Both the position numbers and the translations under genes were made by a program. Positions 34,464 to 43,610 of a stretch of 64,000 bases of DNA are shown one piece after another (the stretch's first letter is position 1; each line of letters opens with the position of its first letter). This DNA comes from G965198795 sp965198795. GTDB lineage: Bacteria; Pseudomonadota; Alphaproteobacteria; Rhodospirillales; Casp-alpha2. The notes under the pieces are model-generated. The model was not told where the DNA came from. It saw only the letters and a list, made by a program, of their open reading frames with translations, and did not search any database. The DNA lies in the NCBI GenBank assembly GCA_965198795.1, contig OZ240674.1:2356001-2420000 (forward strand), written 5' to 3'.

Positions 34464-35777
34464 ATGCCAATCAAGATTCTGATGCCGGCGCTGTCGCCGA
34501 CCATGACTGAGGGCAATCTGGCGAAATGGTTGAAAAAGGAAGGCGACGCGGTCGAGAGCGGCGACGTCATCGCCGAAATCGAAACAGACAAGGCCACAAT
34601 GGAAGTGGAAGCCGTCGATGAGGGCGTCATGGGGAAAATCCTGACGCCGGAAGGGACGGAAGGAGTCGCGGTGAACGAGTTGATCGCGCTTCTGCTCGAA
34701 GACGGCGAGGACGCGTCCGCCCTGGATGGCGTCGATGCCTCAGGCGGCGCTCCGGCTCCCGCTCCCGCCGCCTTGCCGGCTTCCGCTACTGCCGCCTCGC
34801 CGGCTCCCGCCCTAGATGGCGTCGATACCTCCGGCGGCGCTCCGGCGCCGGCTCGCGCCGCTAGCGGCGGCCGTGTCTTCGCAAGCCCTCTTGCGCGTCG
34901 CCTGGCGTCCCGGAACGGCTTGGATCTAGCCGCCATCGCCGGTTCCGGCCCGCGCGGCCGGGTGGTGAGGCGCGACATCGACGCGGCCATCGCGGCGGGC
35001 GTGGGCAAGACGGAGCCCGCGGCGGCCGCGCCCCCGGCCCCGGCCTCCGCCCCGGCGCTTGGGGCGGACGATCCGGTCTTCGCCTATTCGCCCGCCTTCG
35101 AGGCCGCGCCCAATACGTCCATGCGCAAGGCCATCGCCAAACGCTTGACCGAGAGCGCGCGGGACATCCCGCACTTCAACGTCACTGCGGATATCGAGAT
35201 CGACGCCTTGATGAAACTCCGCAAGGAACTGAATTCCAAGGAAGGCGCGGACTACAAAATATCCGTTAATGATTTTGTAGTTAAGGCGGCCGCCAACGCC
35301 TTGAAGCACGAATCGGACGTCAACGTGGCGTACACGGATGACGCCATTCTTAAATTCGACCGTGTTGACGTTTCCATCGCCGTCGCCGTCGAGGGCGGCC
35401 TGATCACGCCGATCATTCACGACGCGGCGTCCAAGGGCCTGCGGGCGATTTCCGAGGCGTCGAGGGAACTGGCCGGCAAGGCGCGGGACGGCAAGTTGCG
35501 GCCCGAGGAATTCCAGGGGGGCACCTTCACCGTCTCGAACCTGGGCATGTTCGGCGTCAAATCCTTCAACTCGATCATCAACCCGCCCCAAGGCGGTATT
35601 CTGTCGGTCGGCGCCGGCGAACAGCGCCCGGTGGTAAGGGACGGGGCGTTGGCGGTCGCGACGGTGATGTCGCTGACCCTGGCCGTTGATCACCGCTGCA
35701 TCGACGGCGCGGCGGCGGCCAGCTTCATGAAATACCTGAAGGGTCTTCTCGAAGATCCCATTCAGTTGATGCTTTAA
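34464..35777 (+). CDS. pdhC: Dihydrolipoamide acetyltransferase E2 of pyruvate dehydrogenase
   Basis: 437 residues. Lipoyl domain 1-78 (Lys in EIETDKATMEVEA), an Ala/Pro linker with an internal duplication, an E3/E1-binding domain near 135-170 (FASPLARRLASRNGLDLAAIAGSG, read in parts), a second linker, then the acetyltransferase core from about 205 with SNLGMFGVKSFNSIINPPQ and the catalytic DHRCIDGAAAASF near 410. The first ~26 residues are nearly the same as those of PdhB, reflecting the shared lipoyl domain. Ribosome site AAGGAGG. Confidence 0.97.
   Translation: MPIKILMPALSPTMTEGNLAKWLKKEGDAVESGDVIAEIETDKATMEVEAVDEGVMGKILTPEGTEGVAVNELIALLLEDGEDASALDGVDASGGAPAPAPAALPASATAASPAPALDGVDTSGGAPAPARAASGGRVFASPLARRLASRNGLDLAAIAGSGPRGRVVRRDIDAAIAAGVGKTEPAAAAPPAPASAPALGADDPVFAYSPAFEAAPNTSMRKAIAKRLTESARDIPHFNVTADIEIDALMKLRKELNSKEGADYKISVNDFVVKAAANALKHESDVNVAYTDDAILKFDRVDVSIAVAVEGGLITPIIHDAASKGLRAISEASRELAGKARDGKLRPEEFQGGTFTVSNLGMFGVKSFNSIINPPQGGILSVGAGEQRPVVRDGALAVATVMSLTLAVDHRCIDGAAAASFMKYLKGLLEDPIQLML
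34719..34862 (+). repeat. Duplicated linker segment in pdhC
   Basis: A 54-base block encoding ALDGVDASGGAPAPAPAA at 34719-34772 recurs, with substitutions, at 34809-34862 as ALDGVDTSGGAPAPARAA, a 90-base offset. It keeps the reading frame and lengthens the flexible linker. Confidence 0.8.
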
Positions 35778-35798
35778 AAGATGTCGGGATAAGGACGG

Positions 35799-37208
35799 AT
35801 GAACATGGCCGACACGAACTTCGACGTCGTCGTCATTGGCGGCGGTCCTGGCGGATACGTGACAGCGATCCGCTCCGCCCAACTGGGTTTCAAAACCTGC
35901 GTGGTGGAGAAAGAGCACTTGGGCGGCATCTGCCTGAACTGGGGCTGCATCCCGACCAAGGCGTTGCTGCGTTCGGCCGAAATCTATCACTACATGAACC
36001 ATGCGGACGCCTACGGGTTGTCGAACTCCAATGTGGGTTTTGACATCCAAAAGGTCGTGCACCGCTCGCGCGGTGTTTCGAAACAGCTGAACAGCGGCGT
36101 CGGGCATCTGTTGAAGAAGAACAAGGTGACCGTGATCGACGGGACGGCGGCCCTGAACGGGGCCGGCAAGATCAACGTGACGCTGAAGGACGGCGGCGCG
36201 GCGGCGCTGACGTCGAGGCACACCATCATCGCGACCGGCGCCCGTCCGCGGACCTTGCCGGGGATGGAGCCGGACGGCAAGCTGATCTGGACCTATTTCG
36301 AGGCCATGACGCCGGAAACCATGCCGAAAAGTCTTATCGTAGTTGGGTCGGGCGCCATCGGGATCGAGTTCGCCAGCTTTTATCACACCATGGGCGCGGA
36401 CGTGACGGTCGTCGAGGTCATGCCGCGGATCATGCCGGTGGAAGACGAGGAAATCTCTAAGCTCGCCCGCAAGCAAATGGAGAAATCCGGTCTTAAGATC
36501 ATGACGGAAGCCAAAGTCGTTGGCGTGGAGAAAGGCGCCAACGACGTCACCGCGACGGTCGAGGATAAAACTGGCAAGAAGATTGACGTCAAGGCCGACC
36601 GAATGATTTCCGCCATCGGCGTGGTCGGTAATATCGAGAACATCGGGCTTGAGAGCACCAAGGCGATGACCGACCGGGGCCGCATCGTGATCGACGGCTA
36701 TGGCCGGACGTCCGAACCGAGTCTATACGCCATTGGCGACGTCGCCGGTCCGCCCATGCTGGCGCACAAGGCCGAGCACGAGGGCGTCATCTGTATCGAG
36801 AAAATCGCGGGCCTGCCCAACGTTCACCCCATGGTCAAGGAGCAAATTCCGGGCTGTACGTATTGCCATCCGCAGGTGGCCAGCGTCGGCTTGACGGAAG
36901 CCGGGGCGAGGGAAGCAGGGCATGAGGTCAAGGTCGGACGTTTCCCCTTCATCGGGAACGGCAAAGCCATCGCGCTCGGCGAGCCGGACGGTCTGATCAA
37001 AACTATTTTCGACGCCAAGACGGGCCAGCTTCTGGGCGCGCATATGGTGGGCGCGGAAGTCACGGAACTGATCCAAGGCTTCGTCGTCGCCATGGGCCTG
37101 GAAACCACGGAGGAAGAACTGGCGCATACGGTCTTCCCGCATCCGACGCTGTCGGAAATGATGCATGAGTCGGTGTTGGACGCGTATGGCCGGGTGATCC
37201 ACTTTTGA
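35799..37208 (+). CDS. lpdA: Dihydrolipoamide dehydrogenase E3
   Basis: FAD enzyme that reoxidises dihydrolipoamide and makes NADH. 469 residues. FAD site VVVIGGGPGGYVTAI at 10-24; redox disulfide GGICLNWGCIPTKALL near 45-60; NAD site VVGSGAIGIEFASFY near 180; second FAD site AIGDVAGPPMLAHKA near 312; catalytic HPTLSE in the C-terminal interface domain near 448. ATG 35799 or 35805 may start it. Last gene of the pdh cluster. Confidence 0.97.
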   Translation: MNMADTNFDVVVIGGGPGGYVTAIRSAQLGFKTCVVEKEHLGGICLNWGCIPTKALLRSAEIYHYMNHADAYGLSNSNVGFDIQKVVHRSRGVSKQLNSGVGHLLKKNKVTVIDGTAALNGAGKINVTLKDGGAAALTSRHTIIATGARPRTLPGMEPDGKLIWTYFEAMTPETMPKSLIVVGSGAIGIEFASFYHTMGADVTVVEVMPRIMPVEDEEISKLARKQMEKSGLKIMTEAKVVGVEKGANDVTATVEDKTGKKIDVKADRMISAIGVVGNIENIGLESTKAMTDRGRIVIDGYGRTSEPSLYAIGDVAGPPMLAHKAEHEGVICIEKIAGLPNVHPMVKEQIPGCTYCHPQVASVGLTEAGAREAGHEVKVGRFPFIGNGKAIALGEPDGLIKTIFDAKTGQLLGAHMVGAEVTELIQGFVVAMGLETTEEELAHTVFPHPTLSEMMHESVLDAYGRVIHF

Positions 37209-37212
37209 CTTC

Positions 37213-37235
37213 GCGGACACCGGCTGAATGTCCGC
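37213..37235 (+). terminator. Hairpin after the pdh cluster
   Basis: A perfect 7-bp stem GCGGACA/TGTCCGC with a 9-base loop, then TTC. It begins 5 bases after the lpdA stop. No long T run, so it is a weak or Rho-assisted terminator. Confidence 0.45.
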
Positions 37236-37390
37236 TTCAATCCGTCTATAAGAAAGGTATGGAGACGTCATACCTGCCTGGAGCGAGGTTGCGGGGAACT
37301 TCGGCGGCGGCGCGGGCGAGGGGGGTCGTCAATCGGGTTAAATGCGAATTCCCCCTGTAAAGGGCGGCTTGAAGAGAGTATCTAGGCGTC

Positions 37391-38383
37391 ATGAGCAAGG
37401 TCGAACATCCAACCCGCGCGGCGGCGCGCCGGGGTCTGGGTGGCGAGGCGGCGCAAGCGTGGCGCCCGCGCCATCCCGAGAAAGCCCATAAGCCGGCCAA
37501 CCCAAGCCCGCGGAAGCCCGGCTGGATCCGGGTGAAGGCGCCGACGTCGAAGGCTTATGGCGAGACGCGCGGCCTTATGCGCGAACTTGGCCTGAACACG
37601 GTTTGCGAAGAGGCGGCCTGCCCCAATATCGGTGAATGCTGGGCGCGGAAACATGCGACCGTGATGATCCTGGGCGATATCTGCACCCGGGCGTGCGCCT
37701 TTTGCAACGTGGCGACGGGCAAACCCAACGCCGTCAATCCGATGGAGCCGGAGAATCTCGCCGTCGCCGTGGGCGAGATGGGGATGAACCACCTGGTCAT
37801 CACGTCTGTCGATCGCGATGACCTGGACGATGGCGGGGCGGACCAATTCGCCCGCTGTGTCACGCGCGTTCGCGAGACGTCCCCCGGCACAACCATCGAA
37901 GTGCTGACCCCTGATTTCCGTGATAAAGCGGGGGCGTTAGAGCGTGTCATCGCGGCGAGGCCGGACGTTTTTAACCATAACCTGGAAACGGCGCCGAGGC
38001 TCTATCCCCGCGTTCGTCCCGGAGCCCGCTATTTCCATTCGTTAAGACTGTTGCAGCGCGCGAAGGAGTTGGACCCGCGCGTCTTCACGAAGTCCGGAAT
38101 CATGGTGGGGCTCGGTGAAACGCGCGATGAAGTTCTCCAGGTGATGGACGACATGCGCTCGGCGAATGTTGATTTCATGACGATTGGGCAATATCTCCAA
38201 CCCACGCCGCGTCACGCGGCGGTCGAGCGATTCGTTACGCCGAATGAATTTGAAGAGTACCGCCGGATTGGGGAAGCCAAGGGCTTCCTTTTGGTCTCGG
38301 CGTCTCCGTTGACCCGCTCGTCACACCACGCGGGGGACGACTTCAAACGCCTGAAGGCCGCGCGGCTCGAGGGCGAAGTTTAA
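37391..38383 (+). CDS. lipA: Lipoyl synthase
   Basis: Radical SAM enzyme that inserts two sulfurs into octanoyl-lipoyl domains; here it serves the neighbouring PdhB and PdhC. 330 residues. Auxiliary 4Fe-4S cluster CEEAACPNIGECW near residue 75; radical SAM motif CTRACAFCNV near 98; SPLTRSSHHA near the end, containing the C-terminal Arg-Ser-Ser segment that ligates the auxiliary cluster. The N-terminal ~45 residues are basic and variable. Confidence 0.97.
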   Translation: MSKVEHPTRAAARRGLGGEAAQAWRPRHPEKAHKPANPSPRKPGWIRVKAPTSKAYGETRGLMRELGLNTVCEEAACPNIGECWARKHATVMILGDICTRACAFCNVATGKPNAVNPMEPENLAVAVGEMGMNHLVITSVDRDDLDDGGADQFARCVTRVRETSPGTTIEVLTPDFRDKAGALERVIAARPDVFNHNLETAPRLYPRVRPGARYFHSLRLLQRAKELDPRVFTKSGIMVGLGETRDEVLQVMDDMRSANVDFMTIGQYLQPTPRHAAVERFVTPNEFEEYRRIGEAKGFLLVSASPLTRSSHHAGDDFKRLKAARLEGEV

Positions 38384-38404
38384 GCCAGCCGATCGCCTGG
38401 GGTC

Positions 38405-38893
38405 ATGCCGACACACGCTCAAAAACAAATTCTCCCCTACAGTCAGGCTCAGCTGTTCGAACTTGTCGCCGGCGTGGAGAAGTACCCGGAATTTCTGCCC
38501 TGGTGCCTGAAATCCCGCATCCGCTCCAGAACCGACACGGAATTGGTCGCGGACCTGGTGATCGGCTTCAAGGTCTTCCGCGAGCGGTTCACCTCGCGCG
38601 TCACCTTGATCCGACCGGACCAAATTCATGTAACATATTCAGAAGGACCATTTAAGTATTTGAATAATCATTGGATATTTATTGACACCGAAGACGGCTG
38701 CGAGATCGATTTCTACGTCGATTTCGAGTTCAAATCACGGCTGCTCCAGTCCGCCATCATGATGGTCTTCAACGAAGCGGTGGTGAAGATGGTCGGCGCG
38801 TTTGAGAAGCGGGCGAACGATCTTTACGGTGGAGGAGACGCAGCCGAATCGCTCTCCGCCGGTTCGGAAAACAAGGTCTCCAGCGCGAATTAA
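38405..38893 (+). CDS. Coenzyme Q-binding (COQ10/RatA-type) START-domain protein
   Basis: 162 residues. The family pattern runs through the protein: YSQAQLFELVAGVEKYPEFLPWC at residues 13-35 (read in parts), FRERFTSRVTL, GPFKYLNNHWIF and the FDFEFKS-like VDFEFKSRLLQ. Members bind hydrophobic ligands such as ubiquinone in mitochondria; RatA in E. coli was reported to act on ribosome association, so the role here is open. Located after lipA, convergent with pncC by 4 bases, as in many alphaproteobacteria. Confidence 0.85.
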   Translation: MPTHAQKQILPYSQAQLFELVAGVEKYPEFLPWCLKSRIRSRTDTELVADLVIGFKVFRERFTSRVTLIRPDQIHVTYSEGPFKYLNNHWIFIDTEDGCEIDFYVDFEFKSRLLQSAIMMVFNEAVVKMVGAFEKRANDLYGGGDAAESLSAGSENKVSSAN

Positions 38894-39378
38894 GCGCGTT
38901 CCAATAAAATCTCCAAGGCGCGAATAACCGCGGCGCGCCGGATGGCGGCCCGGCCGCCCTCGAACACGTGGTGTTCGGCGAGGGTTTCGCCGTCCATAAC
39001 GCTTGAGGCGAAATACACCAATCCGACGGGTTTTTGGGATGACCCGCCACCGGGACCGGCGACGCCCGTGACGGCGACGCTGACAGCGGCGTGAGAGCGG
39101 GATAAAGCCCCCTCGGCCATGGCTCGCGCGGTCTCCTCGGCGACAGAGCCGCAACCGTCCGGCTGAAAGTGATTGGACGGAACGGTTAACACTTCCCGCT
39201 TGGCGCCGTTGCTGTAGGTGACGTAGCCCCGTTCAAAAACGGCGCTGGAACCGGCAATTTCCGTGATGGCGCCCGCGACCAAGCCGCCTGTGCAGCTCTC
39301 CGCCGTGACGATCTTTTTGCCAGCCTTCTTGTAAGCGTCCAGGATTTGCCCGGCCAGTTCGCTTATCCGGTCCGTCAT
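38890..39378 (-). CDS. pncC: Nicotinamide-nucleotide amidohydrolase (CinA C-terminal domain)
   Basis: Deamidates NMN to nicotinate mononucleotide in the pyridine nucleotide cycle. 162 residues as a stand-alone CinA C-terminal domain. Motifs: VTAESCTGGLVAG with the catalytic Ser near residue 28, YVTYSNGAKRE, and VTGVAGPGGGSSQKPVG. Start chosen at ATG 39378, which overlaps the pgpA stop in an ATGA; the frame is open 7 codons further. Confidence 0.9.
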   Translation of the reverse strand: MTDRISELAGQILDAYKKAGKKIVTAESCTGGLVAGAITEIAGSSAVFERGYVTYSNGAKREVLTVPSNHFQPDGCGSVAEETARAMAEGALSRSHAAVSVAVTGVAGPGGGSSQKPVGLVYFASSVMDGETLAEHHVFEGGRAAIRRAAVIRALEILLERA

Positions 39379-39845
39379 GGCGGCGCGCTCCCAGGCCAAT
39401 GGGTTCCAACCAGCCAGACGATAGCGGCGGCGCAGGCGCCCGCCAACAGGTCATCGGCCATCACGCCAGGCCCTCCCTTGATGGATCTGTCCGCCCAGCC
39501 GATTGGCCAGGGTTTCCATATATCGAACAAGCGGAACGCAAAAAAACCGACAGCAAAGAGAACAGGGTCCAGACCAGCGGGAATCAACGCCAGCCATTGT
39601 CCGGCGACCTCGTCAATGACGACTTCACCGGGGTCGGGGTCGCCGTCCCGCTTGATGACGGCGCCGGACGCCCAAATTCCGATCAGGAAAACAGCAGCGG
39701 ACGCAAGCAACAGACCCAGGGCGCCGAAATGCAGCGTGATCACCCAAGCGAAGGGGAGGGCGGCGAGCGAGCCCATGGTTCCCGGCGCTTTGGGACTGAG
39801 GCCCGCACCGAACCAGACGGCTAACCAGTAAAGAACGCTGTTCAT
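39375..39845 (-). CDS. pgpA: Phosphatidylglycerophosphatase A
   Basis: Inner-membrane phosphatase making phosphatidylglycerol from its phosphate. 156 residues. Motifs: FGAGLSPKAPGTMGSLAALP at residues 12-31 (read in parts), RDGDPDPGEVVIDEVAGQW, FRLFDIWKPWPI and GVMADDLLAG. Four hydrophobic stretches. Coupled to pncC. The 278-base spacer to the divergent M23 gene (39846-40123) shows no gene. Confidence 0.93.
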   Translation of the reverse strand: MNSVLYWLAVWFGAGLSPKAPGTMGSLAALPFAWVITLHFGALGLLLASAAVFLIGIWASGAVIKRDGDPDPGEVVIDEVAGQWLALIPAGLDPVLFAVGFFAFRLFDIWKPWPIGWADRSIKGGPGVMADDLLAGACAAAIVWLVGTHWPGSAPP

Positions 39846-40123
39846 ACGCGATGGATATCAGATTCGGCCGCGACTGTCCTTGCCTGGCGGCGGTTTCACG
39901 GTGGAAAAATCCCGCGCGGTTGGTTAAACCACCAGCCGCGCGGAACATTCCCGGGCTTGCGCTGAAATTGGGTAGTCTATACTGTCCGGAACAAAGGGCC
40001 GTGAAACGTCGCGCGTCTGAATAAGAGTGTCGTCGAGTTTCGAGTTTCAAGGGTTTGGTTCAGGCAAAACCCGGGATAAATCGCTGAAACCGATTTGGTC
40101 CAGGTAAGGGAGACCGAGGGGGG

Positions 40124-41449
40124 ATGTGGAACAGGAATCGTGTCATCGGCGAAAAGCCGGGACGTTTTGCCGAAGCCGTTGATCGTATTTTCCCCGAGCG
40201 CCAGTTCGTTATTCGAACAGAGGGTCGCGTCAGCTATTTCCGCCTGCGCCCGCGCTTTCAGATCGTAGTTACGGGCGTCTTCGTCTGTGTCATGGCCTGG
40301 GGGCTTTTCACGTCTTTCAGCTTTGTGCTGCACGACAAGATTTTGCAGGCGAAGAACGGCGACATCGCCAACGCGCGCCTCGCGTATCATAGCTTGTTGA
40401 ACGAAGTCGCCGAGTATCAGCGCAAGTTCACGCAACTGACCGATGATCTGGAAGACAATCATGTCCTGATGCTGGGATTGGTTGAGAAAAACGCCAATCT
40501 TCAGCAATCCCTGAGTTCCGTCTCCCGCCAATTGGAGTTGACGGAAGCTGAACGTCAGGAAGTGATCGACAATCAAAGCCGCCTTCGCCGTCAAATCAGC
40601 GAACTCACCACCAAGATCGAAGGCATGTCGACGCACAACTTGTCGCTCAGGGACAATCTCACAAATGTTGAATCACGTCTGCAATCGACGCGCGCCGAGC
40701 GTAACAGGCTGCAATTCGACGTGGCCCGTCTCGAGCGGCTGAACGACGGCCTGGAAAATCAACTTGCCTTGCTTCAGAAAACGGAGGGAGAGGCCATCTC
40801 GCGTCTGACGGACCGAATTGGCGATCAGATCGAGGATCTGGAGAATGTCGTGAAGCTGTCCGGGTTGCCATTGAATCAAATTGTCGGTGACCTGGGGGCG
40901 GACGACGCTGGTCAGGGAGGGCCTTATATCCCGCTCGATTCCGAGCAGTTCGAGGGCGCCGGCTTCAAGGCGACGTTGAGTTCCTTGAACGTGCATCTGG
41001 ACAAGCTGGAAACCCTTCGGGACACCATCGCGCGCATGCCGTTGGCCGCGCCCATGAAGACCTATTACATCACGTCCAGTTTTGGGAAGCGGCGGGATCC
41101 GATCACCAAGCGATGGTCCGCCCACTATGGGGTCGATTTGGGGGGGCGGAAAAAGGCTCCCATCTTTGTCACAGCTCCCGGCAAGGTGACGTTCGCCGGG
41201 TGGAAAGGCCGTTATGGCCGGTTGATCGAGGTTGACCACGGCGGCGGGATCAAGACCCGGTATGGTCATCTTCATAAAATCACGGTTAAGAAGGGTCAAT
41301 CGGTAAAATTCCATGATAAGATCGGATTGCTGGGTAACTCGGGCCGGAGCACGGGACCCCATTTGCATTATGAGGTTGTCTATGACGGCAAACCTCTCAA
41401 CCCCATGAAATTCTTCCGGGCGGGCCGCTATGTTTTCAAAGACCAGTAA
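40124..41449 (+). CDS. Membrane-anchored M23-family peptidase with coiled coil
   Basis: 441 residues: cytoplasmic N-terminus (~48), one membrane helix (FQIVVTGVFVCVMAWGLF), a long coiled coil from about 80 to 230 (rich in Glu, Gln, Arg, Leu), and a C-terminal LytM domain with HYGVDLGG (metal His/Asp), RYGHLHK and GPHLHYEV (metal His), so the zinc site looks complete. It should cut peptide cross-links of the wall in the periplasm. Its last 20 bases overlap a bactofilin gene, a pair known from other bacteria (LmdC-bactofilin type) in which the bactofilin places the hydrolase. Confidence 0.9.
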   Translation: MWNRNRVIGEKPGRFAEAVDRIFPERQFVIRTEGRVSYFRLRPRFQIVVTGVFVCVMAWGLFTSFSFVLHDKILQAKNGDIANARLAYHSLLNEVAEYQRKFTQLTDDLEDNHVLMLGLVEKNANLQQSLSSVSRQLELTEAERQEVIDNQSRLRRQISELTTKIEGMSTHNLSLRDNLTNVESRLQSTRAERNRLQFDVARLERLNDGLENQLALLQKTEGEAISRLTDRIGDQIEDLENVVKLSGLPLNQIVGDLGADDAGQGGPYIPLDSEQFEGAGFKATLSSLNVHLDKLETLRDTIARMPLAAPMKTYYITSSFGKRRDPITKRWSAHYGVDLGGRKKAPIFVTAPGKVTFAGWKGRYGRLIEVDHGGGIKTRYGHLHKITVKKGQSVKFHDKIGLLGNSGRSTGPHLHYEVVYDGKPLNPMKFFRAGRYVFKDQ

Positions 41450-41870
41450 AGACAAGGGTTCTCAAGTCGCTGTGGCGGCGCCGGTTAAAGCCGCGCCGTC
41501 GATCATCAGCGCCGATTTGCGGATTGTCGGTGATTTGAACTGCGAGGGAGAAATTCAAATCGATGGGTCCATTGATGGCGATATTCGAACCAAGACATTG
41601 CTGATTGGCGAAACCGCCCACATCAAGGGCGAGGTTGTGGCGGATAAGGTGCAGGTGCACGGCACCGTTACCGGGCAGATCAAGGCCCGCTCAGTGACGC
41701 TCGCGCGTTCCGCCCATGTGGTCGGCGATATTCTTCACGAAGATCTGGCGATCGAGAACGGCGCTTTCTTGGAAGGCCACTGCAAACGCCTGGTGAACAA
41801 GAAAGAGCCGGAAATGAAAAAGCCCCAGACTCCCGTGGCCAAAACGGAGTCAATCGCGGCCGCTCAATAG
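41430..41870 (+). CDS. Bactofilin
   Basis: 146 residues. Central beta-helix region from about 25 to 115 with the family pattern: SIISADLRIVGDLNCEGEIQIDGSIDGDI (read in parts), IKGEVVADKVQVHGTVTGQI, HVVGDILHEDLAIENGAFLEGHC. N- and C-terminal tails are disordered and Lys/Pro-rich. Bactofilins polymerise without nucleotide and act as membrane-associated scaffolds for shape or wall enzymes. Overlaps the M23 gene by 20 bases. Confidence 0.92.
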   Translation: MFSKTSKDKGSQVAVAAPVKAAPSIISADLRIVGDLNCEGEIQIDGSIDGDIRTKTLLIGETAHIKGEVVADKVQVHGTVTGQIKARSVTLARSAHVVGDILHEDLAIENGAFLEGHCKRLVNKKEPEMKKPQTPVAKTESIAAAQ

Positions 41871-41876
41871 AAGCCG

Positions 41877-42600
41877 CTATAACCGCTTCAGTAAATTATC
41901 GATAATTTTCTGCGACACTGCCTCGTCGAGCCCTGGCGCGTGTCCCATGCCGGGCGCGTCCGCGAATATCAGGTCTGGATGAGCCGCGCGCATTCGTTCG
42001 ATGGCGTCACGTGTTAAAAGCGTGCTTTTCCCCCGCGAAGGACCGCGACGGGGATGTGTTTCAAGCTCTTGAGGCAGGACCAGATATCCCGGTCCAGACC
42101 ATTGCCCCGCCTTAACGGCTCGACGATGGTCGGATTTCAGTCCCGATGGAGCCGCCCGTCTTCTCCCGCCACGAACGTGTTCTTCGCGATCTCGCGCCAA
42201 TCATCCTCGTCATAAGCCGGAAGGTCTGGGGCCGGAAGGTCTGGAAAAGTGGTCTTGAGAATCCTTATCGCCTCATCCCAAGACGCATGAGTCCTAGACC
42301 TGTCCAGATAATCCATGATTCGTCCGATCCCGCCGCCGCCCACGTCTGGATCCATGTCGTTCTTTAGTAAGCTGACGACCTGGGACGGAGAGAACGTGGC
42401 CATACCCATACCCAGCAATCCCCCCATCAAGGCGCCGATGACGCAGACCTGATGAACATTTATGGCGATTAAGATGTGATTGAGGCCGCTGATAATACGT
42501 CTCCGGCCGGTAACTCAGCGGATTGGCAGCCCAGGTGGACCGGCCCCGGCCCCGATAATCCGGGCAAATAAAGCGCCAAGTCCGGCGCTAAACGAGAGGC
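41877..42600 (-). pseudogene. Alpha/beta hydrolase, decayed
   Basis: Across frames the minus strand reads CPDYRGRGRSTWAANPLSYRPETYY, VCVIGALMGGLLGMGMA, GRIMDYLDRSRTHASWDEAI, TFPDLPAPDLPAYDEDDW, GEDGRLHRD, NPTIVEPLRRGNGLDRDIW and STLLTRDAIERM...FADAPGMGHAPGLDEA, an epoxide-hydrolase-like alpha/beta hydrolase (pieces given separately). Lesions: the nucleophile Ser of GxSxG is Leu (IGALMGG), TGA at 42139-42137, a 1-base shift in the G/A run near 42030, another shift near 42480, and no recognisable N-terminus. 42601-42775 holds no gene. Confidence 0.75.
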
Positions 42601-42775
42601 GCCCCGATCAAAGCCCTTGGAATTGCGGGCAAGTCCTCCGAGACAGAGCAGAGCAGAGCAGGGCGGTCACAGGACGGGCGTCCATACTCGCGCGCGAACA
42701 GGCGCAACCCGTCTTGAGCGGAGATAACCGTACTCTTGGTAATTCCCGGCCACGTTGTTCTCCGTCAAGGCCCCG

Positions 42776-43459
42776 CTAAAGCCCTAAAATGGGCGGCAGT
42801 TCGCTCAGACTGGTGATCTGAGCGTCGGGTTGCCCAGGCAGACGCTCTTCGGGTTGGCCAAAACGGTTACACCAAACGACTTTGAAGCCGAAGTTGCTGG
42901 CGGCCCAGGCGTCCCACGCATTGGAAGACATGAAAGCGATACTTCCCGGCTTTGTTTCCAACTGATCGACGGCTAATTGATAAATCCGTCCGTCGGGCTT
43001 GAAGACACCTACTTCATCAACAGAGATGACACCGTCCAGCAGGCTGTCGAGTTTGGCGTTGGTTACGGCCGCGTTCAACATGTCCGGCGATCCGTTGGAC
43101 AACGTCGCGGTTCTGAAACCGTTGTCTTTGAGGGTCTTCAGAACCCCGGATACTTCAGGATAATCACCGAGCTTCATATAAACATCCAGCAACTCCGAAC
43201 GGAGTTCCGCATCGTCAACATCGACGGCGGCCATGGCGTAATCCAGAGCGTCCCCGGTTATCTGCCAGAATGGAACGTATTCGTCCATCAGGCTGCGCAG
43301 CCAGGAATATTGAAGTTGTTTTTCGCGCCAGACCCGGGCGAGCTGTTCCCACTTGCCGTCTAATTTGGTGCCGCATTCGCGCGCGGCCGATGTGATATCG
43401 AACAAGGTGCCGTATGCGTCGAACACACAGGCTTCGATGTTGTCCAGTTTGACAACCAT
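42776..43459 (-). CDS. Haloacid dehalogenase, type II ((S)-2-haloacid dehalogenase family)
   Basis: 227 residues, HAD superfamily. Nucleophile Asp in CVFDAYGTLFD near residue 14; motif II in TATLSNGSPDML near 120; motif III Lys in VFKPDGRIYQ near 155; motif IV region in FMSSNAWDAWAA, the SSNxWD pattern typical of L-2-haloacid dehalogenases. The substrate in vivo is unknown; many members act on other small acids. ATG preceded by AAGGAGA. Confidence 0.88.
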   Translation of the reverse strand: MVVKLDNIEACVFDAYGTLFDITSAARECGTKLDGKWEQLARVWREKQLQYSWLRSLMDEYVPFWQITGDALDYAMAAVDVDDAELRSELLDVYMKLGDYPEVSGVLKTLKDNGFRTATLSNGSPDMLNAAVTNAKLDSLLDGVISVDEVGVFKPDGRIYQLAVDQLETKPGSIAFMSSNAWDAWAASNFGFKVVWCNRFGQPEERLPGQPDAQITSLSELPPILGL

Positions 43460-43610
43460 AAAATCTCCTTCGCTGGAATATCACGTCATTGGGACGATGA
43501 TGTTTATATGGACGTTCCGCGCCCAACACATAAGGTGACGCCTTGATGGGCAGATGACGCCTTGATGAGCCATGCACACGGGAGGCGGGTCAATCGAGAA
43601 GGCCGCGATC

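Noticed and set aside
34926..36476. 516-codon minus-strand open frame across pdhC and lpdA
   Set aside because: Shadow of the pdh genes; rich in Arg/His/Gly as expected from antisense GC-rich code.
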